Below are positions 46,972 through 55,141 of a stretch of DNA of 64,000 bases, in pieces. Positions within the stretch are counted from its first letter, which is position 1, and each line of letters opens with the position of its first letter. The DNA is taken from positions 6,604,001 to 6,668,000 of the forward strand of contig NZ_AP021901.1 in NCBI RefSeq assembly GCF_018325905.1, in the 5' to 3' direction. The translations under genes were made by a program, and so were the position numbers. This DNA comes from Pseudomonas sp. St316 (GTDB lineage Bacteria; Pseudomonadota; Gammaproteobacteria; Pseudomonadales; Pseudomonadaceae). The notes under the pieces are model-generated. The model saw nothing but the letters and a program-made list of their open reading frames with translations, was not told the DNA's origin and made no database searches.

Positions 46972-48009
46972 GTGGATGTGCCTTTGCTGCTCGCCGCCGT
47001 TTCCGCGACTTCGCCGTGCGGTGAAGACCTGGAATATGACGCGGATTTCTTGCGCCTGGAACGCGACTCCCGGGGCCAACCCGAGCGCAGCATGGGCGAT
47101 TCGATCCTGCCTGCCGAACCTCCCGAGTGGCGCAGCATCCAGCAGCAGAGCCTGGACTTGCTGCAACGCAGCAAAGACCTGCGCATTACCCATTTCCTGA
47201 TGCAAAGCTCCCTGGCCCTCGAAGGCCTGCCGGGCATGGCCCGTGTACTGACGCTGATCAGCGAACTGCTCAAGCAGTACTGGGCCGAGTTGCATCCGCG
47301 CCTGGACGCCGATGACGACAACGACCCCACTGTGCGCATTAATGCCCTCGCCGGCCTGACGTCTGACATCACCATTCGCCTGCTGCGCGAGAGCATCCTG
47401 GCCCGTTCGCGGACGTTCGGTGCCGTCAGCCTGCGCGCCGCCGCCAACGCCAGCGGCCTGCAGAGTTTCCCGGATGAAAACCTCGGCGCCGAACAGCTCG
47501 CCGGGGCCCTGCTCGACAGCGATCCCGAGCAGTTGGAAATCACCCGCGCCGCCCTGCTCGAAGCGCGCGGCGCCGCCGAAGCCATCGAACAGCAAGTCAG
47601 CGACCAGGTCGGTTCCGCCCAAGGCGTGGACCTTGGCCCGCTCAAGCAACCGCTGAAGATGGCCCTGCAGATTCTCGGCCAGTTCGCCCCGCAGAGCGGC
47701 GACAGCGCCCTGTCCGATCCGGTCGGCGACGACAGCGCCGCGACCACGGAATATGCGAGCGCGCCAAGTGCACCGCGCAACACCAGCACGAGCACCGTCA
47801 GCGGCGACATCAACAACCGCGACGACGTGCTGCGCAGCCTGGACCGGATTCTCGCTTACTACACCCGTCATGAGCCCTCCAGCCCGCTGCCGGTGCTGTT
47901 GAACCGGGCCAAGAACCTGGTGCACGCCGACTTCGCGGCCATCGTGCGCAACCTGATTCCCGACGGCATGAGCCAATTTGAAAACCTGCGCGGCCCAGAC
48001 AGCGAATAA
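46972..48009 (+). CDS. tssA: T6SS cap/baseplate protein TssA
   Basis: A 345-residue protein of the ImpA N-terminal family. I choose the GTG at 46972 (giving MDVPLLLAAVSATSPCGEDL), preceded by AGGGAGA at suitable spacing, because family members begin at this point. A GTG at 46900 would add 24 residues. The C-terminal region (from about 270, NNRDDVLRSLDRILAYYTRH, SPLPVLLNRAKNLVHADF) is typical of the short TssA1 class. It primes tube and sheath assembly at the baseplate. It is first gene of the rightward unit. Confidence 0.92.
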   Translation: MDVPLLLAAVSATSPCGEDLEYDADFLRLERDSRGQPERSMGDSILPAEPPEWRSIQQQSLDLLQRSKDLRITHFLMQSSLALEGLPGMARVLTLISELLKQYWAELHPRLDADDDNDPTVRINALAGLTSDITIRLLRESILARSRTFGAVSLRAAANASGLQSFPDENLGAEQLAGALLDSDPEQLEITRAALLEARGAAEAIEQQVSDQVGSAQGVDLGPLKQPLKMALQILGQFAPQSGDSALSDPVGDDSAATTEYASAPSAPRNTSTSTVSGDINNRDDVLRSLDRILAYYTRHEPSSPLPVLLNRAKNLVHADFAAIVRNLIPDGMSQFENLRGPDSE

Positions 48010-48090
48010 AAAGCGAGCGGATCACGCAGTCACGTCACCGGTACCCCCGATGACGCCAACACCGTCGCTCAAGCGACCAGGAGCAGCAAC

Positions 48091-48597
48091 GTGGCGAAGC
48101 AAAGTTCTCAGAAATTCATCGCGCGCAACCGCGCGCCTCGAGTGCAGATCGAGTACGACGTCGAGCTCTACGGCGCCGAGAAAAAGGTCCAGTTGCCCTT
48201 CGTCATGGGCGTGATGGCCGACCTCGCCGGCAAGCCGGCCGAGCCTCTGGCAGCGGTGGCTGATCGCAAGTTCCTCGAGATCGACGTCGACAACTTCGAC
48301 TCGCGCCTCAAGGCCATGCAGCCGCGCGTGGCGTTCCATGTGCCTAACGAACTGACCGGCGAAGGCAACCTGAGCCTGGACCTGACGTTCGAAAGCATGG
48401 ACGACTTCAGCCCGGCGGCCGTGGCCCGCAAGGTCGACTCGCTGAACAAGCTGCTCGAAGCGCGCACCCAGTTGGCCAACCTGCTGACCTACATGGACGG
48501 CAAGACCGGTGCCGAAGAAATCATCATGAAGGCGATCAAGGACCCAGCGCTGTTGCAGGCCCTGGCGAGCGCGCCGAAGCCAGCACAGGACCAATGA
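48091..48597 (+). CDS. tssB: T6SS contractile sheath small subunit TssB
   Basis: A 168-residue sheath protein (VipA/HsiB). It has the basic start MAKQSSQKFIARNRAPRVQI, then LPFVMGVMADLAGKP, and the C-terminal helix DGKTGAEEIIMKAIKDP. It forms the contractile sheath with TssC around the Hcp tube. Its TGA overlaps the upstream candidate start of tssC. Confidence 0.97.
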   Translation: MAKQSSQKFIARNRAPRVQIEYDVELYGAEKKVQLPFVMGVMADLAGKPAEPLAAVADRKFLEIDVDNFDSRLKAMQPRVAFHVPNELTGEGNLSLDLTFESMDDFSPAAVARKVDSLNKLLEARTQLANLLTYMDGKTGAEEIIMKAIKDPALLQALASAPKPAQDQ

Positions 48598-48599
48598 TC

Positions 48600-50096
48600 A
48601 TGACTGACAATACAGCTCGCGAAGGCGTGCAAAACTTGGGCGCAACCGAAGAAACCAGCGAGTTCGCGTCCCTGCTGCTGCAAGAATTCAAACCCAAGAC
48701 CGAGCGCGCCCGCGAAGCCGTCGAAACGGCCGTGCGCACCCTGGCCGAGCAGGCCCTGGCGCAGACCGACCTGGTGTCCAACGACGCCATCAAGTCGATC
48801 GAGTCGATCATCGCCGCCATCGACGCCAAGCTCACCGCCCAGGTCAACCAGGTCATCCACCACCCCGACTTCCAGCAACTGGAAAGCGCCTGGCGTGGCC
48901 TGCACTACCTGGTCAACAACACCGAGTCCGATGAGCAGCTCAAGATCCGTGTGCTCAACATCTCCAAGACCGACCTGCACAAGACCCTGAAGAAATTCAA
49001 GGGCACGGCGTGGGACCAGAGCCCGATCTTCAAGAAGATGTACGAAGAAGAATACGGTCAGTTCGGCGGCGAGCCTTACGGCTGCCTGGTAGGCGACTAC
49101 TACTTCGACCAGTCGCCACCGGATGTCGAGCTGCTGGGCGAACTGTCGAAAGTCTGCGCGGCCATGCACTCCCCGTTCATCGCTGCGGCTTCGCCGACCG
49201 TGATGGGCATGGGCTCGTGGCAGGAACTGTCGAACCCGCGCGACCTGACCAAGATCTTCACCACCCCGGAATATGCCGGCTGGCGCTCGCTGCGTGAATC
49301 GGAAGACTCGCGCTACATCGGCCTGACCATGCCACGCTTCCTGGCGCGCCTGCCGTACGGCGCCAAGACCGACCCGGTGGAAGCCTTCGCCTTCGAAGAA
49401 AACACCGACGGTGCCGACAGCTCCAAGTACACCTGGGCCAACGCCGCTTACGCGATGGCGGTGAACATCAACCGTTCGTTCAAACACTTCGGCTGGTGCT
49501 CGCGCATCCGTGGCGTGGAATCGGGCGGTGAAGTGGAAAACCTGCCAGCCCACACCTTCCCGACCGACGACGGTGGCGTGGACATGAAGTGTCCAACCGA
49601 AATCGCCATCTCGGACCGCCGTGAAGCGGAACTGGCGAAGAACGGTTTCATGCCGCTGCTGCACAAGAAAAACACCGACTTCGCCGCGTTCATCGGCGCC
49701 CAGTCGTTGCAGAAACCGGCCGAATACGACGACCCGGACGCCACCGCCAACGCCAACCTGGCCGCGCGCCTGCCGTACCTGTTCGCCACTTGCCGTTTCG
49801 CCCATTACCTCAAGTGCATCGTGCGCGACAAGATCGGTTCCTTCAAAGAGAAGGACGAGATGCAGCGCTGGTTGCAGGACTGGATCCTCAACTACGTCGA
49901 CGGTGACCCGGCGCACTCCACCGAGACCACCAAGGCCCAGCACCCATTGGCTGCCGCCGAAGTGATCGTCGAAGAAGTCGAAGGCAACCCGGGGTACTAC
50001 AACTCCAAGTTCTACCTGCGCCCGCACTATCAGCTCGAAGGGCTGACCGTGTCGCTGCGCCTGGTATCGAAACTGCCGTCGGCCAAGGGCGCGTAA
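48600..50096 (+). CDS. tssC: T6SS contractile sheath large subunit TssC
   Basis: A 498-residue sheath protein (VipB/HsiC). The start could be ATG 48594 or 48600. I favour 48600 because the AGGA at 48587-48590 is better spaced from it. The core signatures AWRGLHYLVNNTESDEQLKI and YGCLVGDYYFDQSP are present, and the C terminus YLRPHYQLEGLTVSLRLVSK is conserved. With TssB it builds the sheath recycled by ClpV. Confidence 0.96.
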   Translation: MTDNTAREGVQNLGATEETSEFASLLLQEFKPKTERAREAVETAVRTLAEQALAQTDLVSNDAIKSIESIIAAIDAKLTAQVNQVIHHPDFQQLESAWRGLHYLVNNTESDEQLKIRVLNISKTDLHKTLKKFKGTAWDQSPIFKKMYEEEYGQFGGEPYGCLVGDYYFDQSPPDVELLGELSKVCAAMHSPFIAAASPTVMGMGSWQELSNPRDLTKIFTTPEYAGWRSLRESEDSRYIGLTMPRFLARLPYGAKTDPVEAFAFEENTDGADSSKYTWANAAYAMAVNINRSFKHFGWCSRIRGVESGGEVENLPAHTFPTDDGGVDMKCPTEIAISDRREAELAKNGFMPLLHKKNTDFAAFIGAQSLQKPAEYDDPDATANANLAARLPYLFATCRFAHYLKCIVRDKIGSFKEKDEMQRWLQDWILNYVDGDPAHSTETTKAQHPLAAAEVIVEEVEGNPGYYNSKFYLRPHYQLEGLTVSLRLVSKLPSAKGA

Positions 50097-50124
50097 ACGT
50101 TTACTGAGCGGTGCACGGTAAAAA

Positions 50125-50216
50125 TGTGGGAGCGAGCTTGCTCGCGATGGCGGTGGTTCAGTTGTCATGCGTATGTCTGACACTCCGCTATCGCGAGCAA
50201 GCTCGCTCCCACAGGG
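50125..50216. repeat. REP inverted-repeat pair between tssC and hcp
   Basis: TGTGGGAGCGAGCTTGCTCG at 50125 is mirrored by CGAGCAAGCTCGCTCCCACA ending at about 50214, inside the 222-base tssC-hcp gap. It may protect or punctuate the mRNA and set hcp level apart from the sheath genes. Confidence 0.92.
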
Positions 50217-50318
50217 ATCTTCAGTGGGTTGGAGTTCATCGGAGCCGTTCGGCACAGGTAATTTCGCAAGGTCAGCGTCAACCAAACAATGTGGTTAGAA
50301 ACCACACAGGGAGAAAAC

Positions 50319-50807
50319 ATGGCTGTTGATATTTTCATCAAGATTGGCGACATCAAGGGCGAGTCCATGGACAAGGCCCACAAGGACGAGATCGATGTCC
50401 TGAACTGGAGCTGGGGCATGTCCCAGTCCGGCAACATGCACGTAGGCAGCGGCGGCGGTGCGGGCAAGGTCAACGTCCAGGACCTGTCCCTGACCAAGTA
50501 CGTCGACAAGGCGTCGCCGAACCTGATGATGCACTGCGCCAGCGGCAAGCACATCGACAAGGTCAAGCTGACCGTGCGCAAGGCCGGCGGTGAAAGCCAG
50601 GTCGAGTACATGATCATCAACCTGGAAGAAGTGCTGGTCACGTCCCTGAGCACCGGCGGCTCGGGCGGTGATGATCGCCTGACCGAAAACGTCACCCTGA
50701 ACTTCGCCAAGGTGCTGGTGGACTACCAGCCACAGAAAGCCGACGGCACCAAGGAAGGCGGTCCGGTCAAGTTCGGCTGGAACATCCGTCAGAACATCAA
50801 GGTGTAA
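50319..50807 (+). CDS. hcp: T6SS tube protein Hcp
   Basis: A 162-residue Hcp, the length of P. aeruginosa Hcp1. It starts MAVDIFIKIGDIKGESMDKA after GGGAGAAAAC, with DVLNWSWGMSQSGNMH and KFGWNIRQNIKV at the end. Hexameric rings stack into the secreted tube and carry small effectors in their lumen. It is followed by the amidase effector gene after 81 bases. Confidence 0.97.
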   Translation: MAVDIFIKIGDIKGESMDKAHKDEIDVLNWSWGMSQSGNMHVGSGGGAGKVNVQDLSLTKYVDKASPNLMMHCASGKHIDKVKLTVRKAGGESQVEYMIINLEEVLVTSLSTGGSGGDDRLTENVTLNFAKVLVDYQPQKADGTKEGGPVKFGWNIRQNIKV

Positions 50808-50888
50808 TCGAACACGCCCCCGGTGCCACGCGCCGGGGGTGTTTGGTGCTTGCTCGAATCCAATTCTTTCCCACGTGGTATCTGAGTC

Positions 50889-51344
50889 ATGGCCAAGCCT
50901 GCGTTTATCAATTTGTGGAAAGCGTATTCCGATCTGCTGGCGACCTATCCCGACGCAAAACCCTGCGACGGGCCGTGGCCGAACCAGTGCGCTATCCGCA
51001 TGAGCATCGCGCTCAATGCCGAGCTCACCATCAAGGTCAACAAATCCACTTATACCGAACCCAAGTGCGCGCACGAACACGCCAGGGGCGCCGAATCGCT
51101 GGCGAACTGGCTGTGGAAACATCACTTGGGGCGTCCATTGATTCTCGGCGGCAGCGCAGCAGAACGCCGTAAGTTGGTGGACAAGAAAGGGCTGATCTTT
51201 TTCAAGGATTGTTTCCAGCAACTGGGCGAGTCTTCGGACAGTCGTACCGGCGATCATATCGATCTCTGGAACCGCGGCCTGACCCTCGGCTATGACGACC
51301 CCGGCTATCGCGCACGAGCGATCTGGTTCTGGGAGCTCTTATGA
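50889..51344 (+). CDS. tae4: T6SS amidase effector, Tae4 type
   Basis: A 151-residue protein without signal peptide. The catalytic pattern of the Tae4 peptidoglycan amidases is clear: NQCAIRMSIALN with candidate nucleophile Cys34, VDKKGLIFF, and GDHIDLWN with His123; acidic residues at 136-137 could complete the site. Tae4 enzymes cleave the D-Glu-mDAP bond of the stem peptide in the target periplasm and are typically Hcp-delivered, which suits its place right after hcp. The next gene overlaps its stop by 4 bases, as expected of an immunity gene. In P. aeruginosa this slot is occupied by tagJ. Confidence 0.85.
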   Translation: MAKPAFINLWKAYSDLLATYPDAKPCDGPWPNQCAIRMSIALNAELTIKVNKSTYTEPKCAHEHARGAESLANWLWKHHLGRPLILGGSAAERRKLVDKKGLIFFKDCFQQLGESSDSRTGDHIDLWNRGLTLGYDDPGYRARAIWFWELL

Positions 51345-51766
51345 CCAAGGTTCACTGCGCGATATTGGCTGGCTGCCTGTTATCGAGCCTGAGCGCCTGC
51401 GCCGAGCAGGCCGCGACGCCGACGACCCAGGCCGTTTTCGTCGGCCAACCACTCAGCTTGGTTGACGATCAGGGTCAATGCACCTTGGTCAAACCCGACC
51501 AGAGCCGCATGAAGCTGGACATGGAATGGCCGTGCGGCTTCAGCCTGGATAAACAGCAAAAACTGCGCGTAGAAATGTTCAACAACACCCCCATATTTGC
51601 GGTCTGGCGTAGCGAACACATGCCGGCCCCCAGCCGTGATTGCCTGAGCAAAATGCAGGCTATTCGTCAGATGCCGACAGGTTTTGAGGCAGGACCGGTC
51701 AGCCGATATGCGTCTTGCGGCTCCGGCGGAGACCAGAAAATGTACGTAGCACCCTTTACGTGGTAA
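51341..51766 (+). CDS. Putative lipoprotein immunity protein for the Tae4-type effector
   Basis: A 141-residue protein with a lipoprotein signal, lipobox LSAC with Cys20 and Ala at +2, placing it in the periplasm where a Tae4 enzyme would act. The mature part has four cysteines (47, 65, 101, 126) that could form two disulfides. I do not recognise the helical Tai4 family in it. The immunity role is inferred from the ATGA overlap with the effector gene and its periplasmic address. Its 3' end overlaps the tssE GTG by 7 bases. Confidence 0.65.
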   Translation: MTKVHCAILAGCLLSSLSACAEQAATPTTQAVFVGQPLSLVDDQGQCTLVKPDQSRMKLDMEWPCGFSLDKQQKLRVEMFNNTPIFAVWRSEHMPAPSRDCLSKMQAIRQMPTGFEAGPVSRYASCGSGGDQKMYVAPFTW

Positions 51767-52272
51767 CCGAAATCGCCACCCGCGATCGCCTGCAACCGTC
51801 CCTGCTGGACCGGTTGACCGACGACGATCCGACCAACCCCAAGGAAAGCGCCGACAAGCGCGTGCTCTCCCTGACCCAATTGAAAGCCTCGGTGCTGCGT
51901 GACCTGGCGTGGCTGCTCAACACCACCTCCTTGCTCAGCGCCGATGCCACGCTGCATACCCCAGCGGGCACGTCGGTGGTTAATTTCGGCCTGCCGGCAC
52001 TGGCCGGCAACAGCGCGTCGAACGTCGACGTCTCGGCCCTGGAAACCTTGATCCACCAGGCCATTGCCACCTTCGAACCGCGCATCCTGCGCCACACCCT
52101 GCGGGTGCGGGCCCGGGCAACGGCCGAGATGAACCACAACGCGTTGAGTTTCGAGATCGAAGGCGATCTCTGGGCCCAGCCAGTGCCGCTGCGCCTGATG
52201 CTGCAAACCGACCTGGACCTGGAAACCGGCCATGTGCGCGTGGTCAACGCCGACCAGCGGAGACGCTCATGA
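51760..52272 (+). CDS. tssE: T6SS baseplate protein TssE
   Basis: A 170-residue gp25-like baseplate protein. It contains [17 protein letters not shown] near the start, [20 protein letters not shown] and [18 protein letters not shown] place the start at GTG 51760, which gives an N terminus like that of family members; it lies inside the end of the immunity gene and lacks a strong ribosome binding site, suggesting coupled translation. An ATG at 51715 is possible but adds Arg-rich sequence. It overlaps tssF by 4 bases. Confidence 0.92.
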   Translation: MVTEIATRDRLQPSLLDRLTDDDPTNPKESADKRVLSLTQLKASVLRDLAWLLNTTSLLSADATLHTPAGTSVVNFGLPALAGNSASNVDVSALETLIHQAIATFEPRILRHTLRVRARATAEMNHNALSFEIEGDLWAQPVPLRLMLQTDLDLETGHVRVVNADQRRRS

Positions 52273-54128
52273 ACCCACGCCTGCTGGAGCTGTACAACCA
52301 GGAACTGCACCACGTGCGCGAAAGCGCGGCGGAGTTCGCCAAGGAATACCCGAAGATCGCCAGTCGGCTGACCTTGTCCGGCATGGACTGCGCCGACCCG
52401 TATGTCGAGCGTCTGCTGGAAGGCTTCGCCTACCTGACGGCACGGGTGCAGCTCAAGCTCGACGCCGAGTACCCGACCTTCACCCACAACCTGCTGGAAA
52501 TCGCCTACCCGCATTACCTGGCGCCGACGCCGTCGATGACCGTGGTGCAATTGCAGGCCGACCCGGACGAAGGCTCGCTGAGCAGTGGTTTCCCGCTGCC
52601 GCGCGATACCGTCCTGCGTGCCGCCCTGGGGCGTGAAACCCAGACCTGCTGCGAGTACCGCACCGCCCACGCGGTGACGTTGTGGCCGTTGCAGGTCAGC
52701 CAGGCCGAGTACTTCGGCAACCCGTCCGCCGTGCTCGGGCGCCTGGCCGCCAGCGAGCCGAAAGCCAAGGCCGGCCTGCGCCTGACCCTGCGCACCGGCG
52801 CCGAACTGCCGTTCAACAGCCTGGCCCTGGACAACCTGCCGCTGTACTTGAGCGGTGCCGACGAACAGCCTTTCCGCCTCTACGAACAATTGCTGGGCAA
52901 TGCCTGCGCGGTGTTCGCCCGCAAGCCCGGCGGCGACTGGGTGGAGCGGCTGCCACAGGATGCGCTGCGCTCGCGCGGCTTCGACGATGCCGACGCCGCG
53001 CTGCCGGTGGTGCCGCGAGCCTTCCAGGGCTATCGCCTGTTGCAGGAATACTTCGCCCTGCCCCACCGTTTCCTGTTTGTCGACTTCACCCAGCTGAGTC
53101 GCGCGGTCAAGCGTTGTGACGGTCAGGAACTGGAGCTGATCGTGCTGTTCGACCGTCACGATCCGAGCCTGGAAGGCAGCGTCGGCGCTGCGCAGTTCCT
53201 GCCGTTCTGTACCCCGGCCATCAACCTGTTCCCCAAGCGCCTGGATCGCATTCACTTGTCGGATCGGGTCAACGAACACCACGTGATCGCCGACCGCACC
53301 CGGCCGATGGATTTCGAAGTGCATTCGCTCAACGGCCTCACCGGCCACGGCACCGGGCCGGAACAGCCGTTCCTGCCGTTCTACGCCGTGCGCGATCCGT
53401 CCCGTTATGGCCGCGACCAGGCCTATTACACGGTACGGCGCGAACCGCGCGTGTTGTCCAGCGACCAGCGTCGCAACGGCCCGCGCTCGACCTACATCGG
53501 CAGCGAAACCTTCGTCAGCCTGGTGGACAGCCAGCAAGCGCCTTATCGCCACGACCTGCGCCAACTGGGCGTGACCGCGCTGTGCACCAACCGCGACCTG
53601 CCGCTGTTCATGAGCGTGGGCAATGGCAAGACCGACTTCACCCTGGCCGACAGTGCCCCGGTGGGCGCGGTGCGCTGCGTGGCCGGGCCGAGTCGCCCAC
53701 GGGCCAGCCATGCCCACGACGCCAAGGCCTGGCGCTTGATCAGCCAGCTCTCGCTGAATTATTTGTCCCTCAGTGAGCAAGGCCAAGGCGCCGCTGCCCT
53801 GCGTGAACTGCTGCGCCTGTACGGCGACAGCAACGACGCTGCACTGCAATTGCAGATCGAAGGCCTGCGCGAAGTCAGCAGCAAAGCCTGCACCCGGCGC
53901 CTGCCGATGCCCGGCCCGATCGTGTTTGGTCGTGGCCTGGAAATCACCCTGGAATTCGATGAAAACGCGTTTCGCGGCACCGGGGTGTTCCTGCTCGGCG
54001 CCGTGTTCGAACGTTTCCTGGCACGCTATGTGTCGATCAACAGTTTTACCGAGACGGTGATCCGTACCACCGAACGCGGCGAGATCATGCGATGGAAAGC
54101 CAAGCCCGGACGTCGTCCGACCCTGTGA
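52269..54128 (+). CDS. tssF: T6SS baseplate protein TssF
   Basis: A 619-residue VasA-family baseplate protein. The N-terminal [20 protein letters not shown] and [20 protein letters not shown] are conserved, and the C-terminal [20 protein letters not shown] matches gp6-like wedge proteins. Two copies with one TssG form the wedge with TssE and TssK. It overlaps tssE (4 bases) and tssG (37 bases). Confidence 0.96.
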   Translation: MNPRLLELYNQELHHVRESAAEFAKEYPKIASRLTLSGMDCADPYVERLLEGFAYLTARVQLKLDAEYPTFTHNLLEIAYPHYLAPTPSMTVVQLQADPDEGSLSSGFPLPRDTVLRAALGRETQTCCEYRTAHAVTLWPLQVSQAEYFGNPSAVLGRLAASEPKAKAGLRLTLRTGAELPFNSLALDNLPLYLSGADEQPFRLYEQLLGNACAVFARKPGGDWVERLPQDALRSRGFDDADAALPVVPRAFQGYRLLQEYFALPHRFLFVDFTQLSRAVKRCDGQELELIVLFDRHDPSLEGSVGAAQFLPFCTPAINLFPKRLDRIHLSDRVNEHHVIADRTRPMDFEVHSLNGLTGHGTGPEQPFLPFYAVRDPSRYGRDQAYYTVRREPRVLSSDQRRNGPRSTYIGSETFVSLVDSQQAPYRHDLRQLGVTALCTNRDLPLFMSVGNGKTDFTLADSAPVGAVRCVAGPSRPRASHAHDAKAWRLISQLSLNYLSLSEQGQGAAALRELLRLYGDSNDAALQLQIEGLREVSSKACTRRLPMPGPIVFGRGLEITLEFDENAFRGTGVFLLGAVFERFLARYVSINSFTETVIRTTERGEIMRWKAKPGRRPTL

Positions 54129-55141
54129 GTACCCTGGAGGCGATGCACCAGGAACCCTGGGAATACGATTTCTTCCAGGCGTTGCGGCGCATCGAGTGCG
54201 AATCCCCCGAGCTGCCGCGCCTGGGCCATTCCCTGCGCCTGGCCGACGACCCGCTGCGCCTCGGGCAACGGGCCGAATGCACCTTCGCCCCGGCCACCCT
54301 CGCCTCGGTGCAACCGGGCAGCGATGGTACGCCGGCACGCCTGGAGCAATTTTTCTTCGGCCTCGGCGGCCCCAACGGCCCGATGCCGTTGCACATCACC
54401 GAATACGTGCGCGAACGCCAGCGCAACAACGCCGACAGCACCAGCAAACGCTTCCTCGATGTGTTTCACCATCGCCTGCTCAGCCTGTTCTACCGGGCCT
54501 GGGCCGAAGCACGACCCACGGTCAGCCACGACCGCCCGGACGATGACTATTGGTCGGCGCGCCTGGCGGCACTCAGCGGCCGGGGCATGCCGAGCCTGCT
54601 CAACCAAGGGCTGATTCCCGATACGGCGAAGCTGCACTACAGCGGTCACCTGGCCGCACAAACCCGCTACCCGGATGGTTTGAAGGCCATCCTCGGCGAG
54701 TACTTCGGCCTGCCGGTGGAGATCGAAGAATACGTCGGCCAGTGGCTGGAACTGCCGGAGCGCAGCCGCGTCGGTGTCAACGCCCAGCTGGGTGTGGACT
54801 TCTGCCTGGGCCGCTTCGTGTGGGATCGCCAGCACAAATTCCGCATTCGCCTGGGGCCACTCAAGCTCGTTGACTACATGGGGATGCTGCCCGGCAGCCA
54901 ACCGTTCAACGAGCTGGTGGCCTGGGTCGCCGAATACTTGGGCCATGAACTGGACTGGGACCTGAACCTGGTCCTGGAACAGCCCGAAGTCCCGGCACTG
55001 CAACTCAATGGTCGTTTCCGCCTGGGTTTCAACACCTGGCTGGGCCGCCCCGAAACAGATGCCAACGATTTAATACTGGCCCGGCATTACGCCGAACAGG
55101 CCAACACCTCACAGACCTCAAGGAGCCATGAGCATGGGTGA
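54092..55141 (+). CDS. tssG: T6SS baseplate protein TssG
   Basis: A 349-residue VasB-family protein. It has EYDFFQALRRIEC, FFFGLGGPNGPMPLHITEYV and VGVNAQLGVDFCLGRFVWDR, then FRIRLGPLKLVDYMGMLPGS. It bridges TssF, TssK and the VgrG hub. The ATG at 54092 overlaps the tssF end; an ATG at 54143 (MHQEPWEYDFF) is a plausible shorter start without the overlap. Confidence 0.94.
   Translation: MESQARTSSDPVSTLEAMHQEPWEYDFFQALRRIECESPELPRLGHSLRLADDPLRLGQRAECTFAPATLASVQPGSDGTPARLEQFFFGLGGPNGPMPLHITEYVRERQRNNADSTSKRFLDVFHHRLLSLFYRAWAEARPTVSHDRPDDDYWSARLAALSGRGMPSLLNQGLIPDTAKLHYSGHLAAQTRYPDGLKAILGEYFGLPVEIEEYVGQWLELPERSRVGVNAQLGVDFCLGRFVWDRQHKFRIRLGPLKLVDYMGMLPGSQPFNELVAWVAEYLGHELDWDLNLVLEQPEVPALQLNGRFRLGFNTWLGRPETDANDLILARHYAEQANTSQTSRSHEHG

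Noticed and set aside
48594..48599. ATG at 48594 as the tssC start
   Set aside because: The Shine-Dalgarno is only 3 bases away, while the ATG at 48600 has normal spacing and gives the expected protein length. It remains an alternative.
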